A stretch of 64,000 nucleotides of DNA from DASWJZ01 sp038211615 (GCA_038211615.1 JBBQVL010000011.1:1-64000); one strand, 5' to 3'; counted from the stretch's first letter, positions 33,670 to 42,392 are shown. Notes: a model not told the origin generated them from the sequence alone. Numbers and translations: made by a program.

Positions 33670-34890
33670 CTACTTCTCGGCCTTGTCCCGCATCGCCAGC
33701 GTTCTTAGCCGGAGCGCGTTCAGCCGGATGAAGCCCTCGGCGTCCTTCTGGTCGTACGCGCCGCGATCATCCTCGAACGTCACCAGCGCATCGGAATAGA
33801 GCGAGTTGGAGCTCGCGCGGCCGATCACCGTGACGTTGCCCTTGTAGAGCTTGAGCCGCACCGTGCCCGCCACCTTCGCCTGGCTCTTGTCTGCCAGCGC
33901 CTGCAGCATCTCGCGCTCCGGCGAGAACCAGAAGCCGTAATAGACGAGCTCCGCATAGCGCGGCATCAGCGATTCCTTCAGGTGCATCGCCTCGCGGTCG
34001 AGCGTCAGCGACTCGATCGCCCGGTGCGCGACGTGCAGGATGGTGCCGCCCGGCGTCTCGTAGATGCCGCGGCTCTTCATGCCGACAAAGCGGTTCTCGA
34101 CAAGATCGACGCGGCCGATGCCGTTCGGTCCGCCGAGCTCGTTCAGCGCCGTGAGCAGCGCGGCCGGCGAAAGCTTGTTCCCGTCGATGGAAACCGCGTC
34201 GCCCTTCTCGAAGCCGATCTCGACGATCGTCGCCTTGTCCGGTGCTTCCTCCGGCGAGACGGTGCGCATGAAGACGTAGGGCGGCGGCTCGTCGTTCGGG
34301 TTTTCCAGCACCTTCCCCTCGGAGGAGGAGTGCAGCAGGTTGGCGTCGACCGAGAACGGCGCCTCGCCGCGCTTGTCCTTCGTCACGAGGATCTGGTTCT
34401 TCTCGGCGAAGTCGATCAGGTCGGTGCGCGACTTGAATTCCCACTCCCGCCACGGCGCGACGATCTTGATGGAGGGATCGAGCGCATAGGCGGTCAGCTC
34501 GAAGCGTACCTGGTCGTTGCCCTTGCCGGTCGCGCCGTGCGCGATCGCGTCGGCGCCGGAAGCGTGCGCGATCTCCACCAGGCGCTTTGCGATGAGCGGC
34601 CGCGCGATCGAGGTGCCGAGCAGGTAGACGCCCTCGTAGAGGGCATTCATGCGGAACATCGGGAACACGAAATCGCGGACGAATTCCTCGCGCAGGTCCT
34701 CGATGTGGATCTCCTTGATCCCCATCATCTCGGCCTTCTTGCGGGCCGGCGCGAGCTCCTCGCCCTGGCCGAGATCGGCGGTGAAGGTCACCACCTCGCA
34801 GCCATAGGTCGTCTGCAGCCATTTCAGGATGATCGAGGTGTCGAGTCCACCCGAATAGGCAAGCACCACCTTTTTGATGTCACGCGCCAT
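33670..34890 (-). CDS. argG: Argininosuccinate synthase
   Basis: A 406-residue cytoplasmic enzyme that joins citrulline and aspartate with ATP to form argininosuccinate, the penultimate step of arginine synthesis. The PP-loop AYSGGLDTS is at residues 10-18. Further family motifs include ADLGQGEEL, AHGATGKGNDQVRFE and the C-terminal GNVTVIGRASSNSLYS. Length is normal. ATG 34890 gives the standard MARDIKKVVLAYSGG start; the 29-codon extension upstream is not family-like. No other arginine genes are in the window. Confidence 0.97.
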   Translation of the reverse strand: MARDIKKVVLAYSGGLDTSIILKWLQTTYGCEVVTFTADLGQGEELAPARKKAEMMGIKEIHIEDLREEFVRDFVFPMFRMNALYEGVYLLGTSIARPLIAKRLVEIAHASGADAIAHGATGKGNDQVRFELTAYALDPSIKIVAPWREWEFKSRTDLIDFAEKNQILVTKDKRGEAPFSVDANLLHSSSEGKVLENPNDEPPPYVFMRTVSPEEAPDKATIVEIGFEKGDAVSIDGNKLSPAALLTALNELGGPNGIGRVDLVENRFVGMKSRGIYETPGGTILHVAHRAIESLTLDREAMHLKESLMPRYAELVYYGFWFSPEREMLQALADKSQAKVAGTVRLKLYKGNVTVIGRASSNSLYSDALVTFEDDRGAYDQKDAEGFIRLNALRLRTLAMRDKAEK

Positions 34891-35038
34891 GAAAATCCGC
34901 CCCAAAAAACGCGCGTGACTATAGGGAAGGCGAGGAGCGGCGCAAGCCGCGCGCCGCGTGCAGCACGTGGTCTGCAATGTTGTTTTGGACGGTGCATTGC
35001 GTCATGCTTCAGCGCTCTCGCGCGTTTCGGAGATCTCC

Positions 35039-35335
35039 ATGCCTGCGTTCAACGCCGTGCGCTTTCGGGTGAAGGTCGGGCACGACAGCGCGTTCCTCGA
35101 CGCCCACAAGCACATCCTGAAGGAATGGCCGGGTCTGCAACGGGCCAGCATCGTCAAGACCGGTGAGCAGGGCTATTGCCTGATCGCCGAATGGGCGGAC
35201 ACGGACGCAATCGCGATCGCGCGTCCGCAGATGATTGCGACCCTCAACACCTTCCGCAACGCACTGGAGGATCTCGGCGGAGGACTCGGCGTCACCGATG
35301 CGGTGTCGGGGCCTGTTGTTCTCGACCTGCCATAA
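35039..35335 (+). CDS. Small ferredoxin-fold-like protein (antibiotic-monooxygenase-like)
   Basis: A 98-residue cytoplasmic protein with the pattern of a dimeric alpha/beta-barrel ABM-type domain: FNAVRFRVKVGHDSAFLDAH, then GLQRASIVKTGEQGYCLIAEW and a closing helix TLNTFRNALEDLG. These small proteins act as monooxygenases, heme-binding or dehydration-type enzymes, but no catalytic residues can be assigned. The start at 35039 follows GGAG. It precedes a LysE-type exporter gene by 26 bp on the same strand. Confidence 0.65.
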   Translation: MPAFNAVRFRVKVGHDSAFLDAHKHILKEWPGLQRASIVKTGEQGYCLIAEWADTDAIAIARPQMIATLNTFRNALEDLGGGLGVTDAVSGPVVLDLP

Positions 35336-35361
35336 GCCTTTTCCGTCGCACGGAGCTGCTG

Positions 35362-36009
35362 GTGAACTTCCTTCCGACCCTTCCCGTCTTCGCCGCCTAT
35401 CTCGCGGCGGTGCTCATCATCACCTTCACGCCCGGCCCTGACATGACGCTCTTCCTCGGCAAGGCGGTGCGGCAGGGGACGGCGGCGGGCATGGCGGCAA
35501 TGCTCGGCGCCTCGACCGGCATCCTGATCCACACGACGCTGGTCGCGCTCGGCCTCTCGGCGCTCCTGGCGGCGAGCGTCACCGCCTTCTCCATCCTCAA
35601 GATCGGCGGGGCGCTCTATCTCCTGTGGCTCGCTGTGCAGACCATCCGCCACGGCTCGGCCCTGCGGATCGACGCGCCGCGCGGTCAGGGCGGAAGCGAG
35701 CCGCTCTACCGCTCCTGGCTGACGGGCCTCGGCGTGAACCTGATGAACCCGAAGATCATCATGTTCTTCGTGACGTTCCTGCCGCAATTCGTGACGGCCG
35801 GCGATCCGCATGCCGCACAGAAGCTTGTCTTCCTGGGCGTGGTGCTTGTCGTCGTTGCGCTGCCCTTCTCGATCGCGATGATCGTCTTCGCGGCGCGGCT
35901 GGCGGAACTGCTGAAGCGGAAGCCGCGCGTCATGCGCGCCATCGACTGGCTCTTCGCCGGGATCTTCTCCGCCTTCGCGCTGCGCCTGCTCCTCGCCCGC
36001 AGCCACTGA
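35362..36009 (+). CDS. LysE/RhtB family amino-acid exporter
   Basis: A 215-residue inner-membrane exporter with six predicted helices. The family N-terminal motif TFTPGPDMTLFLGKAVRQG is present, with the second-half feature GVNLMNPKIIMFFVTFLPQF. LysE/RhtB proteins export amino acids or their analogues and relieve excess. The GTG at 35362 follows CGGAG and gives the normal family length. The gene ends 10 bp before a convergent sedolisin gene. Confidence 0.9.
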   Translation: MNFLPTLPVFAAYLAAVLIITFTPGPDMTLFLGKAVRQGTAAGMAAMLGASTGILIHTTLVALGLSALLAASVTAFSILKIGGALYLLWLAVQTIRHGSALRIDAPRGQGGSEPLYRSWLTGLGVNLMNPKIIMFFVTFLPQFVTAGDPHAAQKLVFLGVVLVVVALPFSIAMIVFAARLAELLKRKPRVMRAIDWLFAGIFSAFALRLLLARSH

Positions 36010-36019
36010 CGGCCGGGCG

Positions 36020-37096
36020 TCAGACCATCGCGCCGCTGGCCGGAAAGAGCGCCGCGCCGTTCGGCGAGCCGAGCCCGGCGCAGGCGTTCCAGCCCGGCCC
36101 CGCCGAGTAGCCGATGCCGTCAGCCGATTTGTTGGTGCCGGAGACGATCGGGCGAAAGAAGTGCGGGTTGTCGTAGAGCAGCGGGTGGATCTGGCCCGAG
36201 GTCTTTCCGTTCGCGGCGTTGAGGATCGCGACGATCGCCGCCCAGAGCGGCGTCGAGGCGCTGGTTCCCGGCATGATCCTGGTCGCGCCACCGAGAACGA
36301 TCCTGTAGCCCGGGCTCCTTGCCGCGCTTGCCGCGACATCGGGCAGCCCGCGACGACGCCCCCCGTCGTTCAGCGAAGCGGGCAGCGCTAGCCCGCTCTG
36401 ATAGTCGGGCACGGCGTAGATATCGCTGATGCCGCCGCCAGTGCCGCTCACGCTGCCGTCGTTCCACACCGCCTCGTCGGCGATGCCGCCGTCAGCCGCG
36501 AGCGTCAGTCGCGTCCCGCCGCAGGCGAGCACGTTTGGGCTCGAAGCGGGGTAGAGAACATGCGCGGCGCCGTCGAGCAGCCCCGCCGTCGCGAGTGCGT
36601 CGCCGGCCGCCGCCACGATTGTGATGCCGCGATCGACGGCGGCCTGCAGCGCTGCGTCCATTGCAGCACGCGCCGGCGCCATCCAGTTCTTCTCCGGTAT
36701 TCCCCAGCTTATGGACAGGACGGACGGGCGGTTCACGCCGTCGTTCCCCGCTGCATTGACTGCGTCCGCGAGGCCAAAGCCGGTGCGGCGCGTGAAGTAG
36801 ACGGCGAGCCGCGCCGTGGGAATGATTCCCGCTAGCACCTGCAGGTCGAGCGCGAGTTCCGCGTCGGCGTCCGCGATGATGCCGAAGCGGTTCCTCGTGC
36901 CCTTCACTGACTGCGTGACGAGGCTAGCGGCGACGGGCCGGTTGGCCTGTGCTGCCGCGCTGGCGATGTCGGAGGCGAGGTAGCCGCCTCCAAGCGCCAC
37001 GATACCCACGCATTGGCCCGAAAGATCGCGGTCGAGCGGGATGTCGTAAAGGCCCGCGATCTCGCCCGGCCAGAGGCCGGGCGCGCCGTCGCTCAT
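36020..37096 (-). CDS. Sedolisin-like (S53) serine-carboxyl peptidase domain protein
   Basis: A 358-residue protein covering only the catalytic domain of S53 peptidases. The catalytic Glu and Asp are probably in DADAELALDLQVLAG, the oxyanion Asp in AAAGDALATAG and the nucleophile Ser in PGTSASTPLWAAI. The calcium-binding end region reads GPGWNACAGLGSPNG. No signal peptide and no pro-domain are present, whereas typical sedolisins are secreted with a pro-domain, so activation or location must differ. It is the last gene of a three-gene minus-strand cassette, 16 bp after the CxxCH protein gene. Confidence 0.83.
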   Translation of the reverse strand: MSDGAPGLWPGEIAGLYDIPLDRDLSGQCVGIVALGGGYLASDIASAAAQANRPVAASLVTQSVKGTRNRFGIIADADAELALDLQVLAGIIPTARLAVYFTRRTGFGLADAVNAAGNDGVNRPSVLSISWGIPEKNWMAPARAAMDAALQAAVDRGITIVAAAGDALATAGLLDGAAHVLYPASSPNVLACGGTRLTLAADGGIADEAVWNDGSVSGTGGGISDIYAVPDYQSGLALPASLNDGGRRRGLPDVAASAARSPGYRIVLGGATRIMPGTSASTPLWAAIVAILNAANGKTSGQIHPLLYDNPHFFRPIVSGTNKSADGIGYSAGPGWNACAGLGSPNGAALFPASGAMV

Positions 37097-37112
37097 CGGC
37101 CCGCGCAGCGGG

Positions 37113-38342
37113 CTATTTCTTCGAGCAGAACCGCGACTTTGTCTGCGGCGGGGTGGCGGTGTCGTTGATGGCGCAGAACGGGATGGACCAGACGAAGTCC
37201 GCCGCTTGCGCGATCTGCTGCAGGTTGGGCATGTCCTCGAACATCGGGAAGTAGGGCGGATCGCCGGAGGCCGTGGTCCAGAACCACGACGGGTCGACTG
37301 TGCCGATCGGCGCCTGTCCCGAGACCGGGTCGAAGCCGGCGAAGGTCGTCGCCGCGCCTTTGCTGTCGAAGGCCGCCCGCGCGTGGCAGGTCATGCAGGA
37401 AGCCTGGTTGACGAATCCCATCTCGGTCACGGAGTTGCCGAGCCGCACCGCGAGGCCCGTCGCTGTCGTGAAATCGACTTGCGAGCCCTTCAGGCAGTAG
37501 TTCGCATAGGCCGGATCCCAATTCGCCGCGGCGATCAGCGCCTGCAGCGCCGGGGTCTTGGTACACGCCTGGTATTCCTGTCCCGGCGTCGGCAGCGGGC
37601 TCACGAATGCGTCGGTGGCGCCGAAATTGTCCTTGCAGCCCATGACGTCGCAGCGGCCGGGATTGTTCTGATGCTCGAAGGTCGCCCACGTCCAGTTCGG
37701 CACGATCTTCGAGATGACGTGCATGGAGACGAGCGCATATTGCTGCCCGTCGCTCGCGGTGTTGACGTGGTAAATCGTGCCGGCCTGCGCCGGGTCTCCC
37801 GTATAGCCAGGAATCCCACTCTTCGTCGGGTTGCCGGGATCACGCACCCGGTACCAGTTCGCCTTCACCTCGATCGAATCCACCGGGAAGCTCATCGTCT
37901 GGCCGTAGGCCGCCTGCAGTCCCGAGACCTTGAAGAGGTTGTTCTGCACGATGAAGTCGAAATCCGCCTTGTTGCGGCGCGTTTCCTCACCGGCGTTTGC
38001 CGGGGAGGTCGGCCCGAACGGCAGGACCTGCGGCATCGGAACGCCGTGCTCCTGCGCAATGGTCGCACCGGCGCTCGGCACGGCCGGGGGCGCAAGGTTT
38101 TTTGGGGTCGGCCCGCCCGGCCATTGCGGGCTGAGATTGAAGGTGTCGCCGTCGCTCGCCCAAGTTTCGAACAGGGCATTGTTGTTGCCCGGTGTCGCGG
38201 CCTGGGTGTTCGCCTCGATGAACAGCATCCACGCGAGCTGATCGGGAGCGCTCTCGGCAAGGTCGGCGAGGCTCGGCGTCTGTGCGCCTGCGGAAGTGAC
38301 GCCCAGCGCCAGGAGGCATGCTGCGAAGGTCATTGTCTTCAT
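37113..38342 (-). CDS. Secreted protein with a CxxCH heme-type motif
   Basis: A 409-residue exported protein: signal peptide MKTMTFAACLLALGVTSAGA with cleavage before QTPS, then a long domain without an obvious family name. Near residue 320 it has NQASCMTCHARAAFD, a CxxCH of the type that carries covalent heme c, and further cysteine pairs (RCDVMGC, NYCLKG, PFCAIND). A single c-type heme in a periplasmic oxidoreductase-like protein is plausible, but only one axial motif is visible. GAGGGAG precedes the ATG at 38342. It is flanked by a small gene upstream and an S53 peptidase downstream. Confidence 0.8.
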   Translation of the reverse strand: MKTMTFAACLLALGVTSAGAQTPSLADLAESAPDQLAWMLFIEANTQAATPGNNNALFETWASDGDTFNLSPQWPGGPTPKNLAPPAVPSAGATIAQEHGVPMPQVLPFGPTSPANAGEETRRNKADFDFIVQNNLFKVSGLQAAYGQTMSFPVDSIEVKANWYRVRDPGNPTKSGIPGYTGDPAQAGTIYHVNTASDGQQYALVSMHVISKIVPNWTWATFEHQNNPGRCDVMGCKDNFGATDAFVSPLPTPGQEYQACTKTPALQALIAAANWDPAYANYCLKGSQVDFTTATGLAVRLGNSVTEMGFVNQASCMTCHARAAFDSKGAATTFAGFDPVSGQAPIGTVDPSWFWTTASGDPPYFPMFEDMPNLQQIAQAADFVWSIPFCAINDTATPPQTKSRFCSKK

Positions 38343-38367
38343 GGCGATCTCCCTCTTGCCCGACCGC

Positions 38368-38626
38368 TCACGAACTGAAGCCGTCGGCCATCCATTGCTC
38401 GTAGGTTGCGATCCAGCTCTGCGGCCAGGGGCTGGTCCGGTGGCATGTCGCCTGCCGCCAGAGCCGCGTAGACCACGCGCGCATTTCCGTGGTCGGGATA
38501 ACCGCTCCCCGCCGCCGCGTCGCACATCCAGCTCGCGTCGCCGATCGAATAGCCGCGCGGATTCATGCACGAGATGTCGCCGGGACGAATCTTCGGGCGG
38601 ATATCGGCGGCGTAGGTGGTCGGCAT
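38368..38626 (-). pseudogene. Small cytoplasmic protein gene with an apparent +1 frameshift
   Basis: The frame from ATG 38626 encodes MPTTYAADIRPKIRPGDISC and a helical remainder to DMPPDQP. At a run of four C (minus strand, 38431-38428) the natural continuation is one base over: WPQSWIATYEQWMADGF then SS and a stop at 38368. This resembles a family of roughly 85-residue proteins ending in a W-x5-Y/F-x-x-W-M/I pattern that accompany redox proteins, as I recall. Without the shift the frame runs to 38339 and overlaps the next start (ATGA), an alternative that cannot be excluded. It heads the cassette with the CxxCH protein and the sedolisin. Confidence 0.55.
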
Positions 38627-38953
38627 GGATATCTTCCCGGTGCAATCGTGGTCCGCCCGCGGGTCCGTGAATGAATGCCTTCAACAAGCGACGGATCGGC
38701 GCATCATGCCTCAGTATGGGGGGGGCTGTATGCTCTGGTTGTCTTTTTGGTCAATAAAATACAATTGAAACGAGCATTATTCGCGACAATGCGAGTTCAT
38801 CCCCCTTTCTCCGTGGACGCGTCACCTTGCGGGAGGAATCCGCCAGGTTCCGCAGCGCCGCGGCGATCGCGGATTGCAAATGTCTTTCTGAAGCGGAACC
38901 TGGGCTTCTAAGGGGATGTTGAGCCGACCTGAGAGGAACCCGCCGATGTCGAT
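38627..38953. other. 327-bp divergent intergenic region
   Basis: No convincing gene. It has an AT-rich core (about 38735-38790, including TCAATAAAATACAATTG) and a run of seven or more G near 38717. On the minus strand TTGACC followed 17 bp later by ATACAG is a possible promoter for the cassette at 38626. The right part holds a candidate EcfG promoter (38895-38920). Confidence 0.5.
38895..38920 (+). promoter_or_regulatory. Candidate EcfG-type promoter ahead of the lipid kinase gene
   Basis: GGAAC at 38895-38899, a 17-bp spacer and TGTT at 38917-38920 approximate the EcfG consensus GGAAC-N16/17-CGTT, with one mismatch in the -10. The gene begins 33 bp downstream. Confidence 0.4.
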
Positions 38954-39847
38954 ATGCGCCTGACGCTGATCCTGAACCGCAACGCCGGCACGCTCCGCGA
39001 CATCGATCCGGACAAGGCCGGCGAAGACATCGCCGAGATTTTCCGCGCCCGCGGATATGACGTGACGGTGTGTGTCCTGGAAGGAAAGGAAGCGGCCGCC
39101 GCCATCGCGGGTGGGGCGGAGGACGAAACGGTGGACGTGCTTGTGGTCGGCGGAGGCGACGGCACGATATCCGCTGCTGGCGCCGCTGCGGCGCGGGCGA
39201 GGAAGACGCTCGGCATCCTGCCGCTCGGCACGATGAACCTCTTTGCCCGCTCGCTCGGAATTCCGCTCGACATGCGTGCCGCGGCTGAGGCGATCGCCGA
39301 CGGCGAGGCCGTTGCGGTCGACATCGGCGAGGTGAACGGGCGCTTCTTCGTCCACCACGTGACGCTCGGATTGCACGCGCGCATGATCCTGACGCGCGCC
39401 CGACTCGGCTATGGCTCGCGGCTCGGCAAGATCCGGGCGAGCTGCCAGGCCTGGTGGACGGCTGTGCGCAATCCCCCGAACCTCAAGGCCAGGATTCGCT
39501 TTGACGGGCGGCAGATCGAGCGGCGGACCGCCGCCATTCTCGTTACCAACAACCCCCTCGGCGAAGGGCACATCCCCTATGCCGACGATCCTCGGCAGGG
39601 AATGCTCGGGCTTTATGTTGCCAACTCGCTGCGCTGGTCGGACCTGCTGAGCATGGCGGTGCGCATGCTGTTCGGCAGTTTCTCCGCCAACCCGCTTCTC
39701 GACAACTGGGTGGCAAGGGAAGTCGATATCACGCTCCCCGCTCCGAGCGTCGAGGCCTCGGTGGACGGCGAGATCGTCGAACTTGCCACCCCGCTGCGCT
39801 GCCGTGTGCGCAGAGGCGGGCTGACCGTTCTCCGGCCGCTTCGTTAG
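38954..39847 (+). CDS. Diacylglycerol/lipid kinase family protein
   Basis: A 297-residue protein of the DAG kinase catalytic-domain (YegS-like) family. It starts LTLILNRNAGT and carries the nucleotide-binding VVGGGDGTISAAG plus GILPLGTMNLFARSLGIPL, the standard phosphate-binding signatures. Such enzymes phosphorylate diacylglycerol or related lipids at the inner membrane. A weak EcfG-type promoter upstream suggests general stress control (tentative). It is not obviously in an operon. Confidence 0.9.
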   Translation: MRLTLILNRNAGTLRDIDPDKAGEDIAEIFRARGYDVTVCVLEGKEAAAAIAGGAEDETVDVLVVGGGDGTISAAGAAAARARKTLGILPLGTMNLFARSLGIPLDMRAAAEAIADGEAVAVDIGEVNGRFFVHHVTLGLHARMILTRARLGYGSRLGKIRASCQAWWTAVRNPPNLKARIRFDGRQIERRTAAILVTNNPLGEGHIPYADDPRQGMLGLYVANSLRWSDLLSMAVRMLFGSFSANPLLDNWVAREVDITLPAPSVEASVDGEIVELATPLRCRVRRGGLTVLRPLR

Positions 39848-40357
39848 GCGTGCAGCCGCGTCAGCGAGATGCGCGTGAGCCGAATGAACGCCTTCCAGGG
39901 GGGGCGTTCGATGAGAAGAGGGAAGGCCCCGGCCGACCTGCGAGGGGGAAGGGGGCATGAGGAGGTCGGCCGGGTTATCGGCCGCTGGCCTCTCGTTGCC
40001 GAGGTTGGGAGGACCCGGGCAAACGAATGAGAGGGAGCGACGCGCTCTTTGGTATGCCTCGACGAGAACATCCCAAAGCACAGGGAAAACGCGCCGCAGC
40101 CAGCCGGGTTCCACCTGGCGTCAAATTTTTCTTGCTTGCTTCCTTACTGAAGCTAAGTGACTGTAGGAAACTGACAAAAATGCGCAAACAAGCCGACGCA
40201 GTCTGCAAGAAGCAATTTGAATCAACCGAAACGCGCCTGCCTCGGAACTTCCCCGCGGGGTTCCCCGTTGATCGCTGCCGGAACAGCAGAGGCTGTGTCA
40301 GGCGCGGGTCGCCGGGTGGCCAAGAGGGTCGCGGGGGCGGGCGCTTGGAGACGATAA
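39848..40357. other. 510-bp region upstream of nepR
   Basis: No protein gene is convincing here. The part 40120-40230 is unusually AT-rich for this genome (AAATTTTTCTTGCTTGC and following), and a GC-rich stretch with the EcfG promoter follows. The usual phyR gene, often divergent from nepR, is not present. A small RNA could lie in the AT-rich part but no specific structure was identified. Confidence 0.5.
40244..40269 (+). promoter_or_regulatory. EcfG-type general stress promoter
   Basis: GGAAC (40244-40248) and CGTT (40266-40269) are separated by exactly 17 bp, a perfect match to the EcfG consensus. It stands 88 bp before nepR, giving positive autoregulation of nepR-ecfG, as known in other alphaproteobacteria. 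The spacer includes the palindrome CCCCGCGGGG. Confidence 0.85.
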
Positions 40358-40594
40358 ATGGCGAAGGCTACGGGAGTCCCGGCAGGCAAGCCCAAGAAGA
40401 AAGGCAAGACCATGCAGACCGGGACCGGGCAGGTCGCCTCAACGGGCACCGGCCCGCAGGTGGATTCGCGCATCCAGAATGAGATCGGGAAGCATCTCCG
40501 CGCGCACTACGACGATGTCATGAATGAGCCGGTCCCCGACAAATTCATGGAACTGCTGATGCAGCTCGAGCAATCCGTCACGCGCAAGAAATAG
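40358..40594 (+). CDS. nepR: Anti-sigma factor NepR
   Basis: A 78-residue protein. The N-terminus is Lys/Gly/Thr-rich and probably flexible. The conserved NepR core reads IGKHLRAHYDDVMNEPVPDK then FMELLMQLE, the helices that clamp the EcfG sigma factor. Under stress, phosphorylated PhyR pulls NepR away and frees EcfG; PhyR is not encoded in this window. It lies 9 bp upstream of ecfG and behind a perfect EcfG promoter. Confidence 0.93.
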   Translation: MAKATGVPAGKPKKKGKTMQTGTGQVASTGTGPQVDSRIQNEIGKHLRAHYDDVMNEPVPDKFMELLMQLEQSVTRKK

Positions 40595-40603
40595 GCATCG
40601 CAA

Positions 40604-41152
40604 ATGGCTGTTTCCAAGGCCTTGCGAGATGATCTCCTCGCCTCGATACCGAACTTGCGCGCTTTTGCGGTCTCCTTGACTGGCAGCAGCGAGCGGGCCG
40701 ACGATCTCGTGCAGGAGACGCTCATGAAGGCGTGGGCGAAGTTCCATACCTTCCAGGAAGGCACCAACCTCCGCGCGTGGCTCTTCACGATTCTCCGCAA
40801 TGAGTTCTATTCCCAGCTCCGCAAGCGCGGCCGCGAGGTGGAAGATGTCGAGGGCGCTTACACCGCTCGCCTCGCCACCCAGCCGGCCCAGGGCGGTCAC
40901 ATGGACATGAACGATTTCCGCCGTGCGCTAGGCGAACTTCCCGCTGACCAGCGCGAGGCGCTGATCCTCGTCGGCGCGTCGGGATTTTCCTACGAGGAAG
41001 CGGCCGAGATCTGCGAATGCGCCGTTGGCACCATCAAGAGCCGCGTAAGCCGCGCGCGCACGCGCCTTGCCGAGATCCTCAAGCTCGAAGAGGGCGAAAC
41101 ATACGGGGGCGACCCGATGTCCGCCAGCGTCATCAGCCGCACTATTGCCTGA
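40604..41152 (+). CDS. ecfG: General stress response sigma factor EcfG
   Basis: A 182-residue ECF15-type sigma factor. Region 2 contains ERADDLVQETLMKAWAKFHT and NLRAWLFTILRNEFYSQLRK; region 4 reads LPADQREALILVGASGFSYE and CAVGTIKSRVSRARTRLAE. EcfG drives the alphaproteobacterial general stress regulon by recognising GGAAC-N16/17-CGTT promoters such as the one at 40244. It is co-transcribed with its anti-sigma NepR, nine bases upstream. A convergent topoisomerase IB gene follows. Confidence 0.95.
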   Translation: MAVSKALRDDLLASIPNLRAFAVSLTGSSERADDLVQETLMKAWAKFHTFQEGTNLRAWLFTILRNEFYSQLRKRGREVEDVEGAYTARLATQPAQGGHMDMNDFRRALGELPADQREALILVGASGFSYEEAAEICECAVGTIKSRVSRARTRLAEILKLEEGETYGGDPMSASVISRTIA

Positions 41153-41177
41153 AGCGCGCTGCTTGGCGGTACGGCGT

Positions 41178-42218
41178 TCAGCCGGACGCGACCTTCCCGT
41201 CGAATTCTTCTTCGAGGAAGCGCATCAGCGCTGTCTCCGCCTGGTCCAGGCCGGCACGCGTCGGCCCCTGCATGATCGAGCGGCTCAGCCGTTCGTTCGC
41301 GAATGCTTCCACCACCATCGGATGAACGTAGCTCGATCGGGTAACCGCCGGCGTGTTGGCAAGCGTCTCGGCCGTCTCCTTCATCACGGATGCGACGATC
41401 TTCTTCCGCCCGGACTCGGAGTTCGTTGCCACGACCTGGCACAGCGTCGCGAGCGCGTGTGAGGTGGCGGCGAAGGTGCGGAAGTCCTTCGCCGTCACGC
41501 GTTTTCCCGCCGCCTCGCGGAGATAGGCGTTGAGGTCGCTGGCGGTCAGCTTGCAGCGCCGATTGTCGTCGTCGCGAAACGCAAAGAGATGTTTCCGGCC
41601 GCGTTGTTTCAGGTTGCGGAGGCGCGTCAGCAGGATCGGGTCGCGAATTGTCTTGCGGATGGTCTTGCCGCTCTTGCCGGTGAAATTCAGAAACACCTTC
41701 GTGCCGTTAAGCTGCACGTCGCGGTTCAGGAGCGTGGTCGCGCCGCGCCCGCCTTCGTCGGTTCCACTGTGACCGGACCGCAGCAGCGCTCGGTCGATGA
41801 GTCGCCCCGCGACGGCCGCCGCGTAGCGGCGGTCAGTCTTGCGCCGCGCGAGGTCCTTCTCGATGCTGGCGCGGATTTTTGGCAGCGCCCTGCCGAAACG
41901 GAGCAGCCGTTCGGCTTTCACTCTGTCCCGGATGGCGGTCCAGTCCTCGTGGTAGCGATATTGCAGGCGCCCCAGGGCGTCTTTTCCGATCGCCTGGATG
42001 TGCGATTGCGAATCAGGCGCGATGCATACGTCGGCCCAGGCTGGAGGGATGACCAGTGCACGAATCCGCGCGATGGTCTTGGCGTTGCGGATGGTTCGTC
42101 CGTGGGCGTCCTGGTAGACGAAACCTCGACCGCTCCTGCGGCGGACGATGCAGAGCGAATCGGTTTCCACGTAGTGGAGTCCTTGCCGTCGCGCCCTGCG
42201 GGCGAGGTCCTCGCTCAT
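41178..42218 (-). CDS. DNA topoisomerase IB
   Basis: A 346-residue poxvirus-like type IB topoisomerase, which relaxes supercoils by a 3'-phosphotyrosine nick. Catalytic residues are visible in RYHEDWTAIRDRVKAER (RYHxxW motif), LNFTGKSGK (active-site lysine loop), VTAKDFRTFAATSHAL (arginine) and the nucleophile tyrosine in SSYVHPMV. It reads toward ecfG and ends 25 bp from it. Length is typical for the bacterial family. Confidence 0.93.
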   Translation of the reverse strand: MSEDLARRARRQGLHYVETDSLCIVRRRSGRGFVYQDAHGRTIRNAKTIARIRALVIPPAWADVCIAPDSQSHIQAIGKDALGRLQYRYHEDWTAIRDRVKAERLLRFGRALPKIRASIEKDLARRKTDRRYAAAVAGRLIDRALLRSGHSGTDEGGRGATTLLNRDVQLNGTKVFLNFTGKSGKTIRKTIRDPILLTRLRNLKQRGRKHLFAFRDDDNRRCKLTASDLNAYLREAAGKRVTAKDFRTFAATSHALATLCQVVATNSESGRKKIVASVMKETAETLANTPAVTRSSYVHPMVVEAFANERLSRSIMQGPTRAGLDQAETALMRFLEEEFDGKVASG

Positions 42219-42392
42219 GCACCACCCGGAAATCTCGTCGGCAAGGAACGCTCCCCCGCGCCCTCCGTTCCGCTTGCCTGTTGTAGTGTCGGTGCCGGAT
42301 ATGGCAGAAAAAGCCGAATGGCCGCGGCAGGTTGCCCGCGCGTTGATCGCCAGCTACCTAGTGTCCTCTCCCAGCCCCCAGGATTTGCTCCC

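Noticed and set aside
38675..38911. Plus-strand 78-codon ORF in the 38627-38953 gap
   Set aside because: No ribosome site, mixed composition with no recognisable domain, and it crosses the probable promoter region.
41589..42392. 268-codon N-terminal extension of the molybdenum hydroxylase frame
   Set aside because: It runs antisense through the topoisomerase IB gene, and the family N-terminus begins at 42393.
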